The notes beneath the pieces are model-generated. The model did no database searches, was not told where the DNA came from, and worked only from the letters and a program-made list of their open reading frames with translations. From contig PMHO01000018.1 in NCBI GenBank assembly GCA_003156715.1, positions 23,615 to 87,614 on the forward strand: a stretch of DNA of 64,000 bases. Direction: 5' to 3'. Source of the stretch: Candidatus Tityobacter terrigena (GTDB lineage Bacteria > Vulcanimicrobiota > Vulcanimicrobiia > Vulcanimicrobiales > Vulcanimicrobiaceae). This document shows positions 1-7,477 of this stretch, in pieces; position 1 is the stretch's first letter; each line of letters opens with the position of its first letter. The position numbers and the translations under genes are program-made.

Positions 1-1
1 C

Positions 2-985
2 TCGATCGCTCGCGAGAAGATGAGGGCGTGGCTCCGGTCACCCGAAGCTGCCGATCCGACCAAGCTTGATGGGCATACGTGCGTTTCCGACCTCTTGGAC
101 TCATATGTGAAACGCATAGCGGAGTCTAGAGCGGACAAAACATATCGTAGCTATGAGAGCGTTGTTCGGCACCACATAAAGCCGCGCATCGGCCTCTTAC
201 ATCCCGCCAAGGTTACGCCGAAACACATATCCGCGATGCTCGATGACATGCGAACCTCGCCCATCGCCATCAAAGGGAAGCCTAAGCACGGGCGGGCGAA
301 GCGGCTGATTGGCGTGCGCACACGTGAGCTTGCCTATATCATCGTCGGCGCTGCGTTTAAAATAAGTTCTCCAGGCCTGCTTTCGGGTGTAGAAAAGCCA
401 AAGTACAAGTCAGAGGAAATGCGTCCTTGGAAGGGCGACGAAGCGGCACGCTTCCTGGCGTGCGTCGACCGAGTAGGCGACGCGAACCGTGCCCTCTACC
501 GTGTCGCGCTTCGAACAGGGGCTCGCAAGGGAGAACTGCTTGCGTTGCGGGTCAACGATTTCGACGCGAAGGCGTGCAGCATCCGCATTACAAAGAGTTA
601 CAACGAGAAATTGCGAGAAGATGGGCCCACCAAAACGCCATCTTCCCGACGAAGCATCGCTCTGTCGAGCGAGACGGTCGCTGCGATAAAGAAGCACATT
701 CTTGCGACGGGCGTGCGCAGCGACGATCGCCTCTTTCCAATTCACGACGTCCGGCAGCTCACCAAAGAGATGCAGCGTGCCATGCGGTCCGCCGGCGTTC
801 CGGTCATTCGCTTCCACGACCTCCGGCACACCTTCGCAACGCTGGCACTTGCAGCGCGAGTCCCGTTCAAGGTGGTGTCGGAGATGCTTGGACACAAGAG
901 CGTGAAGCTCACCCTTGATACCTACGCCCATACGCTGCCCGGCATGCACGAGTCCGCAGTTGAAGCGCTCGAGGCGGCGTTCTAA
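2..985 (+). CDS. Tyrosine recombinase / phage-type integrase (5' end cut by window)
   Basis: Site-specific DNA recombinase that would catalyse integration and excision of the element. Counted from the Met at base 20: a SAM-like core-binding domain at about residues 22-80, then the catalytic domain with Arg169 (RTGARKGE), probable Lys205, the HDLRH box (His266, Arg269), His292 (LGHKS) and the nucleophile Tyr302 (LDTYAH). All catalytic residues are present, so the enzyme looks active. The frame is open to the window edge, and many integrases carry an extra N-terminal arm-binding domain, so the true start may lie upstream; the Met at base 20 is the first visible one. It reads toward the tRNA-Asn fragment about 1.1 kb downstream. 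Confidence 0.9.
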   Translation, partial: SIAREKMRAWLRSPEAADPTKLDGHTCVSDLLDSYVKRIAESRADKTYRSYESVVRHHIKPRIGLLHPAKVTPKHISAMLDDMRTSPIAIKGKPKHGRAKRLIGVRTRELAYIIVGAAFKISSPGLLSGVEKPKYKSEEMRPWKGDEAARFLACVDRVGDANRALYRVALRTGARKGELLALRVNDFDAKACSIRITKSYNEKLREDGPTKTPSSRRSIALSSETVAAIKKHILATGVRSDDRLFPIHDVRQLTKEMQRAMRSAGVPVIRFHDLRHTFATLALAARVPFKVVSEMLGHKSVKLTLDTYAHTLPGMHESAVEALEAAF

Positions 986-1060
986 GCTCGGTTCGGCGAA
1001 AAGGGCGCGGGACGCAAATTTCGGGGCGGGCTCCCCAGCTCGCACCCCGAAACGCGTCAG

Positions 1061-1771
1061 ATGGGCATCGACGCCGCATACGAGCCGGCCGAGCGCAGTT
1101 ATTTGCCGCGTAGGTCTCAATTTGTGGCCGATCTCAACAATGAAGTTCGCCAAAGGATCGCCGAGCTCGCGAGCAAGGGTATTCATGGCGGTCCGACCGT
1201 GCAGTATGTCGTTCAGGCTGGAAGCGAGAACATGATCGCGCGTTGCGCCGCCGCGGCCGATGAACTCCAGCGCGCGTGTAACTCAAAGCACATCGTATTC
1301 TACCCGGGTTTGCTCGACGACCTCAACACGGGATTTGATCTCCTTACGGAATCGGATGCTGCGAGCGCAACGAATAACATTGCCGCTGCAATCAGCTACC
1401 TTCCGAACTTGGTTGCTGTCAAGGCGGCAGTCGCGCAAGCGATGTTGCAGGCGCGCCTGCAAGGCGCCGCAACCGCAAAGGCCGATCTCGCACATTTCGC
1501 CGCGAATCTGGAATACGAGGCAGCGAGCGCCGCGTCCGCCGCCCCTACCGCTAGAAACACAGCACCGTCGAAGCTGTCCCGCGCCCTTTTACTTCGAAGG
1601 ATCGAGCGAGTTTTGAAATGGGCCGGTTTAATAGGTGGCGCGATCGGAGCCGGCGTCGCAATCGATCGGGTCGCGACAGCGCTCTTGGGCGAGGTACATA
1701 AGGCCCCTCAAAGTTCCGTCTCTCCGATACCGGCAACCAGCAGTGCTCTAGGCGACACGAAGGCACGTTAG
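1061..1771 (+). CDS. Hypothetical protein with C-terminal membrane segment (element cargo)
   Basis: Unrecognised 236-residue protein. The N-terminal two thirds is Ala-rich and probably helical, with no motif I can name. A glycine-rich hydrophobic stretch near residues 187-212 (WAGLIGGAIGAGVAIDRVA) looks like a single membrane helix, followed by a short Ser/Pro-rich tail. It lies between the integrase and the att site and is therefore likely element cargo. A holin-like, signalling or defence role is possible but unsupported. The ATG at 1061 has no clear ribosome binding site. Coding character is supported by the long open frame and a composition unlike the overlapping frames. Confidence 0.6.
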   Translation: MGIDAAYEPAERSYLPRRSQFVADLNNEVRQRIAELASKGIHGGPTVQYVVQAGSENMIARCAAAADELQRACNSKHIVFYPGLLDDLNTGFDLLTESDAASATNNIAAAISYLPNLVAVKAAVAQAMLQARLQGAATAKADLAHFAANLEYEAASAASAAPTARNTAPSKLSRALLLRRIERVLKWAGLIGGAIGAGVAIDRVATALLGEVHKAPQSSVSPIPATSSALGDTKAR

Positions 1772-1905
1772 GCTGTCGTCCCCTTCCCTTGCTACGAAGC
1801 CCGGGAAGGTCGGTACTCCTGCTTGGCCTGGGCACGGGGGTCGGATCGGCCCCCGCGAGCCGTTCGCTATGCCCATTCTCGGCATCCGCCGGCGGCCGGA
1901 ATGTT

Positions 1906-1927
1906 CGCACACAGTTGCGCACACAGT
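1906..1927 (+). repeat. Tandem 10-bp direct repeat near att
   Basis: CGCACACAGT occurs at 1906-1915 and again at 1918-1927, a 12-bp period. It lies about 120 bp inside the element from the tRNA fragment. Closely spaced direct repeats near an att core are often integrase arm-binding sites; that role is inference. Confidence 0.4.
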
Positions 1928-2045
1928 CAGCGTCGGATGCGTGCGGGTTTCTGCGGATATCGGGGTCGCGGGATGGGAGAAAAACGCCTTATTTCACAAG
2001 CAAGAGCCGACTCCAGCCTATTACTGCTCCCTTGAGCCCGCCAGC

Positions 2046-2100
2046 GAGCAGCTGACTGTTAATCAGCGGGTCGTTGGTTCGAGTCCAACTTCGGGAGCCA
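2046..2100 (+). other. att site: 3' fragment of tRNA-Asn (GTT)
   Basis: Bases 2046-2100 carry the 3' part of a tRNA-Asn: D-stem 3' strand GAGC (2046-2049), anticodon stem GCTGA/TCAGC around loop CTGTTAA with anticodon GTT (2056-2062), T-arm GTTGG-TTCGAGT-CCAAC (2073-2089), acceptor 3' strand TTCGGGA (2090-2096), discriminator G and encoded CCA (2098-2100). The matching 5' acceptor strand TCCCGAA and a pairing D-arm are absent upstream, so this is not a functional tRNA. It is best read as the duplicated 3' end left at the chromosomal junction of the integrated element. Confidence 0.75.
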
Positions 2101-2105
2101 TTTAG

Positions 2106-2140
2106 AAGCCCGTCAAATGAAGGTTTGGCGGGCTTTGATT
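2106..2140 (+). terminator. Rho-independent terminator of the tRNA-Asn locus
   Basis: A 12-bp stem pairs 2106-2117 with 2124-2135 (one G-T wobble at 2113/2128, otherwise complete), with a 6-nt loop (2118-2123) and a T-rich tail from 2134. It starts six bases after the CCA, as expected for the native tRNA terminator. This marks DNA right of 2100 as original chromosome. Confidence 0.8.
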
Positions 2141-2147
2141 TCGCGTG

Positions 2148-2300
2148 CTATTCGTCGGCTTCGAAGACTGAGAAGACGTCGCTTAGATTTGCGGATTTTG
2201 CGAAAGCGGACGGATAACGCTGAAGAACCTTGCGTCCTGTCCGGCCATTGCGCGATCGGTAGGCAAAATATTCGAAATCGATCCAAATCGCCTGGTTCAT
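2148..2300 (-). CDS. Short ORF, possibly a gene remnant
   Basis: A 50-residue reading frame (starts MNQAIWIDFEYFAYRS, ends SVFEADE) with residue composition more like real protein than the overlapping frames. Just upstream, another frame on the same strand continues with similar character until it stops, so this may be the tail of a frameshifted, decayed gene. No family recognised. It lies immediately outside the att site. Confidence 0.25.
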   Translation of the reverse strand: MNQAIWIDFEYFAYRSRNGRTGRKVLQRYPSAFAKSANLSDVFSVFEADE

Positions 2301-2645
2301 TCTCTCGCGCAGCACCGCGGCCACCGGCGGAAGCCGCTTCCAATCGCGTGGTGCATGAGGGAGTATGACGCAAACAGCACGTCGTCCAGGGCTCTCCCCG
2401 GCCGGCGCTGGGGGCTATTAGGCTAAGCTAATGTGATTAATTCGTGAACCCTTATTTCCGAAGACAACTTGAAATCCGAGCAGCTAGCCGAGGCACCGAC
2501 GTGCATCTCACAAGAGGAAGCGACCGCGCGGATGAGCGGCCCTGCAGCGTGACAGCAGGCCCAATCTGCACCCTGTTAAACAGTGAGGCCCTGCCGCGCG
2601 CCGCTCTCTTGCGTACCTGTCAGCCTTGCTGGAGGCAATTAAAGA
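2301..2645. other. Intergenic stretch with no gene seen
   Basis: The left part continues the decayed minus-strand frame near 2301-2400. The AT-richer segment at about 2408-2460 is the likely promoter area for the secreted propeller gene that starts at 2646, but no convincing -35/-10 pair stands out. Confidence 0.4.
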
Positions 2646-3842
2646 ATGTACGTTCGTATCGCATCTCTTGCTGCATTCGGCGGAACGGCGACGATGGTTC
2701 TCGCGACGCTCTGCGCAGGCGGCGTTTTGAGTTCGCCGGCCGGTCGCGCCGCGACCGTTTTGGGTGACCGCCCGCTCCTGGTACCGCTCGCCGAGCGGAT
2801 GCCGGCGCTTCTCCTCCAGCGGTTCGTCGACTCGCAGCCGCCGACGCGCCGGGGGAGCTGGAGCGCTTCCGATTCGGCAAACCAGCACGTGTACGTGTCC
2901 GACCCGAGCCTCAACGGCTATTATGGCGCCGTTTGTTATTACGGCCGCAATGGCGGCGACCAGCTCGGATGCCTTGCGGGCGGGTCGTCTGCAACCTCAG
3001 GTATCGGCTTTCCACAAGGTTCATGGGTCGATCGCAAACACCACCTGTGGGTCGCGAACGCCTTAGCCCCGAGCGGCTACTCGGGTCAAGTCACGGAGTA
3101 CACGCTGCCGCTCGATGCTTCGTCTGCGCCGATCAACACGCTCTATTCCGCAGTTAGCAACCCCAGCGAAGGGGCGATGACCGGCTACGTGTGCGGCGAC
3201 AAAGCCGGTAATATATATGGCACCGTCATGTACACTGCGACGACGGCCGTCTGGGCGGCGGGGACGATGAACGCGCCGCAGACCGCAACGCTCGTCGATC
3301 CGAACTTTTCGAGCGCCGGCTCGCCGTCGCTTGCAGACGGACTCGTGGCATGCGCCACCGACGCCGCGGGCGATCTTTTCGTATCGGGACAATACGCGAT
3401 CGGCGCTTCGGGAAACTACACGTACTTCGCAGAGTTGGATGAGTTCGTGCATGGAGTTCGCGGGAACGGAAAGGCGAGGATCCTTCAAAAAGAGACCTCC
3501 GACCTGTACTTCCCGGCCGGTGTAGCGATTGACAGCCAGGGCAACCTCGCCTGGGCGCTCTTCGATCTATCCGACTCGGGCTCGAGCGTATGCACGTTTG
3601 CAAAGCCGTATACCGGCGCGCCGACGGCGTGCACGAGCGGATTCGCGACGGGCTTTCACTTCACGTCGGACGGAGAGCAGCTGTGGGGCGGCAATACGAC
3701 CGCCTACCCGTGGTATCACCAGCCGCAAAAAACCGTCGCTAACGAAATTGAATACCCCGGCGGGGGGTTGGTGCGGTCCACCTCCGGCTCAGGCCTCATC
3801 ACGCCGGTCGACGCGGCCGTGAATCCGCCGCTCAAGCTCTGA
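2646..3842 (+). CDS. Secreted beta-propeller (YncE/NHL-like) protein
   Basis: 398 residues. A signal peptide covers about residues 1-35 (MYVRIASLAAF, hydrophobic core, Ala-Gly-Arg-Ala end). The rest is Gly/Ser/Thr-rich with repeated short strands, such as QHVYVSDPSLNGY and GVAIDSQGNLAW, in the manner of virginiamycin B lyase-like or NHL propellers. Several Cys residues could form disulfides after export. The start is supported by GGAGG about ten bases upstream of the ATG. It stands alone, convergent with the cytochrome gene. Substrate and role are unknown. Confidence 0.75.
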   Translation: MYVRIASLAAFGGTATMVLATLCAGGVLSSPAGRAATVLGDRPLLVPLAERMPALLLQRFVDSQPPTRRGSWSASDSANQHVYVSDPSLNGYYGAVCYYGRNGGDQLGCLAGGSSATSGIGFPQGSWVDRKHHLWVANALAPSGYSGQVTEYTLPLDASSAPINTLYSAVSNPSEGAMTGYVCGDKAGNIYGTVMYTATTAVWAAGTMNAPQTATLVDPNFSSAGSPSLADGLVACATDAAGDLFVSGQYAIGASGNYTYFAELDEFVHGVRGNGKARILQKETSDLYFPAGVAIDSQGNLAWALFDLSDSGSSVCTFAKPYTGAPTACTSGFATGFHFTSDGEQLWGGNTTAYPWYHQPQKTVANEIEYPGGGLVRSTSGSGLITPVDAAVNPPLKL

Positions 3843-3878
3843 ACGGCTGAGCGCGAACGTTCGCCTGCGAGGCTCCTC

Positions 3879-4292
3879 TTACGGTTTTTGGATCGTCGCG
3901 GTATCAGTGCTCGCAACGGACGCGCTCAAGGGCCGCGAACCTGCTTTGTGGCCGTTTTTCTGCAGAATGTACGCGAGGATGCTGAGGTACTGCGCCTTCG
4001 AGAGCGTTCCTGGAGCCGTCATCGGCATCTGCTGTGAGATGTATTCGTACACTTCCGCGAGCGACTGCTGTGCGATCGCGCTCGTTCTGCCGACGAGAGC
4101 AGGCGCCGTAACACCCCCCAGATTTGCGCCGTGACATGAGGCGCAGTTTTTCGCGTACGTTTTCGCTCCAATTGCAGCCTGAGGCGCGGTAAATGCAATG
4201 GCATCACCTCCTGCGGCCGCGCGGGCGAAAGGCAAGAGCGTAGCCGACAGCGTCGTAGCAGCCAAGAAAATGCGTAAGGCAGCGAGCCTCAA
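3879..4292 (-). CDS. Periplasmic c-type cytochrome
   Basis: A 137-residue monohaem cytochrome. The TTG at 4292 has an AGGGAGG ribosome site seven bases upstream and directly precedes an Arg-Leu-rich signal peptide (residues 1-27). The haem site is CASCH (Cys50, Cys53, His54), and a distal Met (QQMPMTAPG, 89 or 91) is the probable sixth ligand. It lies 125 bases downstream of the PQQ dehydrogenase on the same strand and is therefore its probable electron acceptor, like a cytochrome cL or PQQ-ADH partner. The frame extends further upstream, but that part lacks protein character. Confidence 0.85.
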   Translation of the reverse strand: MRLAALRIFLAATTLSATLLPFARAAAGGDAIAFTAPQAAIGAKTYAKNCASCHGANLGGVTAPALVGRTSAIAQQSLAEVYEYISQQMPMTAPGTLSKAQYLSILAYILQKNGHKAGSRPLSASVASTDTATIQKP

Positions 4293-4417
4293 GACCGACC
4301 TCCCTAGGTGAAGGCTGAAAAGCGACGTAACCGGCAACGCACTTTCGTGAATTGCCGGTACGTCACTTGCGATGACCGTTGGCGACCGCGATGAAGACGC
4401 GGTTCGGCACCAAGGAG

Positions 4418-6229
4418 TTAGTGCGTGGTGGTGGCCGCAGGCACGCCTGCAAACGATCTCGCCCGCATCGCGCCCGACGGCGCCATGCCTGCACTCGAGC
4501 CGTTCAAGACCCATGTGTAGACCATCGAGCCTTTCGGAATGCCGGCTAGCCACGGCACGGAGGCGGCGAAGAACTTCGAGACGACGCCGCCGGTGCCCGA
4601 AGGGATCGAGACATACTGTTTGCCGCCTTCGGAATAGGTGATCGGCGACGCGTTGAGACCGCTGGCCGTCTTGGTCGACCAGACCGTGTCGCCGGTGGCC
4701 TCGTCGAGGGCGAGCAGCTTGCCTTCCGGGGTTCCGATGAACACGAGGCCGCCTGCGGTGATGAGGGCACCGTCGAGCATCGGAGAGCGGAAGCGTTTCT
4801 TCCAGACCTGCTTGCCGCTGGTGATGTCGATCGCCACAACGCTGCCGGAAAGAACCGCTTTCTTGAAGCCGGCGCCTCCGTTGAAGGTTGCCGGCTTCGG
4901 ATTCATATCCGATTTCGGAAGGGGATCGATCTCGATCGAACCCTCGAGCAGCGGAATGACCATCAGATGCTTCTGCGGATCGTACGCGCTCGGCTCCCAG
5001 TTCTTGCCGCCGATAACGGAGGGGTAGAGCTCGTACGGCTTGCGCGCGTTCGCCGCGCTCTGGATGCTTTGATTCAAGGCGATCTTGCCGTCGCGCGTGA
5101 CGGTGCCCCAGTTGATCTTGTCGAGCAGCGGCACGGCATAGATCAATTTGCCCGTCACGCGATTGATCACGTAGAGGTAACCGTTTCGATCGGCATGGGC
5201 GATCGCGGGAACCGTCGCGCCGTCGACGCTGGCGTCGACGAGAAGGGGTTCGCTGACGCTATCGAAGTCCCAGATATCGTGTGGCGTGAACTGGTAGAAC
5301 CACTTCATCTTGCCGGTCTCCGGCGAAAGCGCAAGCACGGAGCTTGAATAGAGCAGCGTCCCTCTGAGGCTGTTAGCGTCCCAGTCCGGATTTGGGTTGC
5401 CCGTGCCCCAGTAGACGGTGTCGAGCTTCGGGTCGTACGTTCCCGGTAACCACGTCGGCGCGCCGCCGCGCGCCGCTACTCCGGGAACTTTCCACGTGTC
5501 GTAACCAGGCTCGCCCGGGCCTGGAATCGTGAAGTGGCGCCAAATCTGCTTCCCGGTAGCGACGTCGTACGCGGCGATGAAGCCGCGAGTGGTGTACTCG
5601 CCGCCGCCGACACCGGTTAGGACCATATTTTTGACCGGCAGCGGCGGGCTCGTGATGTCGTAAGCACGGCTATTGGGCGCAACCGTCGTGTTCCACAGAA
5701 CCTTGCCGGTCGCCGCGTCCAGCGCCACGAGGTGGGCGTCGAGGGTGCCGAAGATGACCTTGTTTCCACTGAGCGTAACGCCGCGGTTATCCGTATCGCA
5801 GCATGCCCGCGGCAATGATGTAGCCGGGAGCTGATACTTGTAAACCCACTTTTTCGCACCCGACGCGGCGTCGAATGCCCACACCGTCGAGTTACCAGTC
5901 GTCACGTACATCACGCCGTTGGAGACGACTGGCGTTGCCTCCATAGCGACGGGGGGCCCGAGCGTTTTCTTCCAAGCGAGGGTGAGCTTCGAAACCGAAG
6001 ACTTATCGATGGCCTGAAGTGGACTGTAACGATTTGCACCGAGGTCCCGGCCGTACCAGAGCCACGAACTGCCGTCGTCGGAGCCGGCTCCCTCGAGTTG
6101 CTGAGATGAGACGCCCGGTGCCTCGTCCGCCGTCGCCGCGCGCATCACCGGCACCGATAGAAAAGCAAAGCCTGCGAGCGCGAGGACGCACGCCTGAATT
6201 CTTGAGATCTGCAAGAAAAATCTCCCCAA
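4418..6229 (-). CDS. PQQ-dependent alcohol dehydrogenase, lanthanide-signature type
   Basis: 603 residues with signal peptide 1-32, an eight-bladed quinoprotein propeller and no fused cytochrome domain. It oxidises alcohols in the periplasm with PQQ. Visible active-site features are the vicinal disulfide Cys143-Cys144 (RACCDTD), metal ligands Glu211 (GGGEYTTRG) and an Asn in GTGNPNP (278-280), and the catalytic base Asp321 in TPHDIWDFD. Two residues later comes Asp323, the extra carboxylate that XoxF, ExaF and PedH use to bind a lanthanide; calcium enzymes (MxaF, PedE) have Ala or Ser there. Lanthanide use is therefore predicted. Substrate is unknown; the neighbouring cytochrome supports periplasmic respiration-linked oxidation. 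Confidence 0.9.
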   Translation of the reverse strand: MGRFFLQISRIQACVLALAGFAFLSVPVMRAATADEAPGVSSQQLEGAGSDDGSSWLWYGRDLGANRYSPLQAIDKSSVSKLTLAWKKTLGPPVAMEATPVVSNGVMYVTTGNSTVWAFDAASGAKKWVYKYQLPATSLPRACCDTDNRGVTLSGNKVIFGTLDAHLVALDAATGKVLWNTTVAPNSRAYDITSPPLPVKNMVLTGVGGGEYTTRGFIAAYDVATGKQIWRHFTIPGPGEPGYDTWKVPGVAARGGAPTWLPGTYDPKLDTVYWGTGNPNPDWDANSLRGTLLYSSSVLALSPETGKMKWFYQFTPHDIWDFDSVSEPLLVDASVDGATVPAIAHADRNGYLYVINRVTGKLIYAVPLLDKINWGTVTRDGKIALNQSIQSAANARKPYELYPSVIGGKNWEPSAYDPQKHLMVIPLLEGSIEIDPLPKSDMNPKPATFNGGAGFKKAVLSGSVVAIDITSGKQVWKKRFRSPMLDGALITAGGLVFIGTPEGKLLALDEATGDTVWSTKTASGLNASPITYSEGGKQYVSIPSGTGGVVSKFFAASVPWLAGIPKGSMVYTWVLNGSSAGMAPSGAMRARSFAGVPAATTTH

Positions 6230-6288
6230 ATGAGTGCATTGTGGCGATAAGTTTTCCCTCGGCAGGTTGCGAAGCAGAGACGCTCATT

Positions 6289-6405
6289 TCCTGCGAAGAT
6301 GCTCTGTCTTACCTGGTTCTGTCGCGCTACGGCTCAGCCGACCAAAAGCGGAAGTTGCTCGAGCCGCTGCTCGCGGGAGAGCTACGTTCGGCCTTCGTCG
6401 TACCG
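6289..6405 (+). pseudogene. Remnant of an acyl-CoA dehydrogenase gene
   Basis: In one forward frame the peptide RYGSADQKRKLLEPLLAGEL, followed by RSAFVV, matches the well-known acyl-CoA dehydrogenase segment (RYG..EQK..WL.PLLAGEIRSAF..TEP), but the flanks do not continue the fold, there is no start codon, and the TEP flavin-contact motif is lost. It lies between the PQQ dehydrogenase and the FadR-type regulator. It suggests that this locus once carried a further acyl-CoA gene. Confidence 0.6.
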
Positions 6406-6434
6406 GGCAAGAACGCGCCGCGAGCGCGAGCGAA

Positions 6435-7211
6435 CTACATCGCTAGGAATGAAGCGCTCGGAGAAGCCGGATCGCTGAGCACGCGCCCGTAGAAGCCGCA
6501 AATGTGCGAGCGCAGAGCTTCCGCCGCGGCATCGCCTTGACTTGCCCGAATCTTTCCGGCGATCTCGAGGTGTTCGGTGGCCAGCAGTTCGCGTTCGGAG
6601 TCCCAATCCTCCAGTTTCGAGAAGGCAACGAGCATCACGCGCGCCATCGATTCTCGGATAGCTTCCATCAGTACCGGCGCAAGGGTGTTGCCGGAAACGC
6701 GAGCGATCGTCACGTGGAACTCGGTATCGGCCGCGAGGAACTGCTGGGCGTCGGTAATTCCCACCATCCTTTGGGCCGCCGCAAGCAGCTGGGCCTTTTG
6801 CTCCGGTGTCGCGCGCGTTGACGCCGAACGGCCTGAGAGCATCTCGAGCGCTACGCGGATCTCGAGCAGATCGGAGAACGGTATTCGCTGCAACGATGAG
6901 TACAGATCGAGCAGCGCGCTGAGACCGCTCGTTCCATCCGCGGATACGGTCCAGCCCGATTCGGGACCGGCCCCCCGCCGCGCCGATAGGACACCGAAGG
7001 CCTCGAGCATGCGAAGCCCCTCTCGAACCGACTGACGACTTACGCCAAAGAGCTTCGCCAGCTCGCGCTCGTGGGGAAGCCGGTCCCCGATTGCGAGCCG
7101 GCCCTCGGCGACCGCTTGCTTCAGCTGTAAGATAACTTCCTCAAAGGCACGGCGGGGCCGGATCGGCGTTATCCCGGTTAGGCTGTTGGGCCTATGGTTC
7201 GACCTTTGCAC
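6435..7211 (-). CDS. GntR/FadR-family (FCD) transcriptional regulator
   Basis: 258 residues from the GTG at 7211. A winged helix-turn-helix (residues 22-85, with LPHERELAKLFGVSRQSVRE) is followed by an all-helical FCD ligand domain with a DTEFH metal-binding motif. The start is chosen because a TATACT box ends six bases before the GTG, which suggests a leaderless or near-leaderless message; no ribosome site is seen. The gene is divergent from the B12 mutase operon, whose promoter carries a perfect FadR-type operator (7316-7328); an imperfect copy, TGGTTCGACCT, lies at 7195-7205 inside its own first codons. It probably represses the mutase operon and itself, released by a carboxylate or acyl-CoA. 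Confidence 0.88.
   Translation of the reverse strand: MQRSNHRPNSLTGITPIRPRRAFEEVILQLKQAVAEGRLAIGDRLPHERELAKLFGVSRQSVREGLRMLEAFGVLSARRGAGPESGWTVSADGTSGLSALLDLYSSLQRIPFSDLLEIRVALEMLSGRSASTRATPEQKAQLLAAAQRMVGITDAQQFLAADTEFHVTIARVSGNTLAPVLMEAIRESMARVMLVAFSKLEDWDSERELLATEHLEIAGKIRASQGDAAAEALRSHICGFYGRVLSDPASPSASFLAM
7195..7205. promoter_or_regulatory. Imperfect FadR-type half-palindrome (possible autoregulation)
   Basis: TGGTTCGACCT fits TGGTnnnACCA in all but the last base. It lies in the first codons of the divergent regulator gene, where binding would block its transcription. Confidence 0.35.
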
Positions 7212-7288
7212 CCCGCAAGTATAGCATGCGCTCAAGCTACGGTTGCTTTGGGGCAGAAGCGGTGCGCAGTAGGCGACGGGAGGTCCGC

Positions 7289-7317
7289 TTGACAAGAGAA
7301 GCGTGGCTTGGTACATT
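7289..7317 (+). promoter_or_regulatory. Sigma70-type promoter of the mutase operon
   Basis: TTGACA (7289-7294), a 17-bp spacer and TACATT (7312-7317). Transcription would start near 7324, giving a leader of about 150 bases before the GTG at 7478. The leader holds a CAGGGC/GCCCTG hairpin (7339-7353) without a T-tract; no cobalamin riboswitch box was seen. Confidence 0.75.
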
Positions 7318-7328
7318 GGTAGGACCAA
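7316..7328. promoter_or_regulatory. FadR/PdhR-type operator
   Basis: A perfect inverted repeat, TTGGT-AGG-ACCAA, overlaps the last bases of the -10 box and the expected start site. It has the TGGTnnnACCA form bound by FCD-type GntR regulators such as FadR and PdhR. The divergent FadR-type regulator is the obvious ligand, acting as a repressor. Confidence 0.8.
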
Positions 7329-7477
7329 CGGACCTAGCCAGGGCGCAGCCCTGTCCTGGGCTTTCTCCCGGCCTGGCGCTCGTTCGACGTCGTCTGTCGG
7401 ACCAGGCGCGGCGCAGCAGCCGGGCCGCCAATAATGCACGGCCTTTTCTCACCCGGTTCACAAGTCTGGAGAGAAGC

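Larger units (their letters stand above)
1..2100. mobile_element. Right end of an integrative element inserted in a tRNA-Asn gene
   Basis: The first 2.1 kb holds a tyrosine integrase, one unrecognised cargo gene with a membrane segment, and a gene-poor stretch that ends exactly at the CCA of a tRNA-Asn 3' fragment. Site-specific integrases often recombine at the 3' end of tRNA genes, leaving an intact tRNA at one end and a 3' copy at the other. The fragment is followed by a strong hairpin terminator, as expected for the original chromosomal side. The rest of the element and the intact tRNA-Asn should lie upstream of base 1. The boundary is inferred; the second att copy is outside the window. 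Confidence 0.65.

Noticed and set aside
2028..2100. A complete functional tRNA-Asn
   Set aside because: The 3' half is perfect, but the 5' acceptor strand and D-arm do not pair with it, so it cannot fold as a tRNA.
3853..3864. 12-bp palindrome between two convergent genes
   Set aside because: GCGAACGTTCGC is short and has no loop or T-tract; too weak to call a terminator.
7329..7477. A cobalamin riboswitch or attenuator in the mutase operon leader
   Set aside because: Only one short CAGGGC/GCCCTG hairpin without a T-tract is present; the conserved B12 box and core are not seen.
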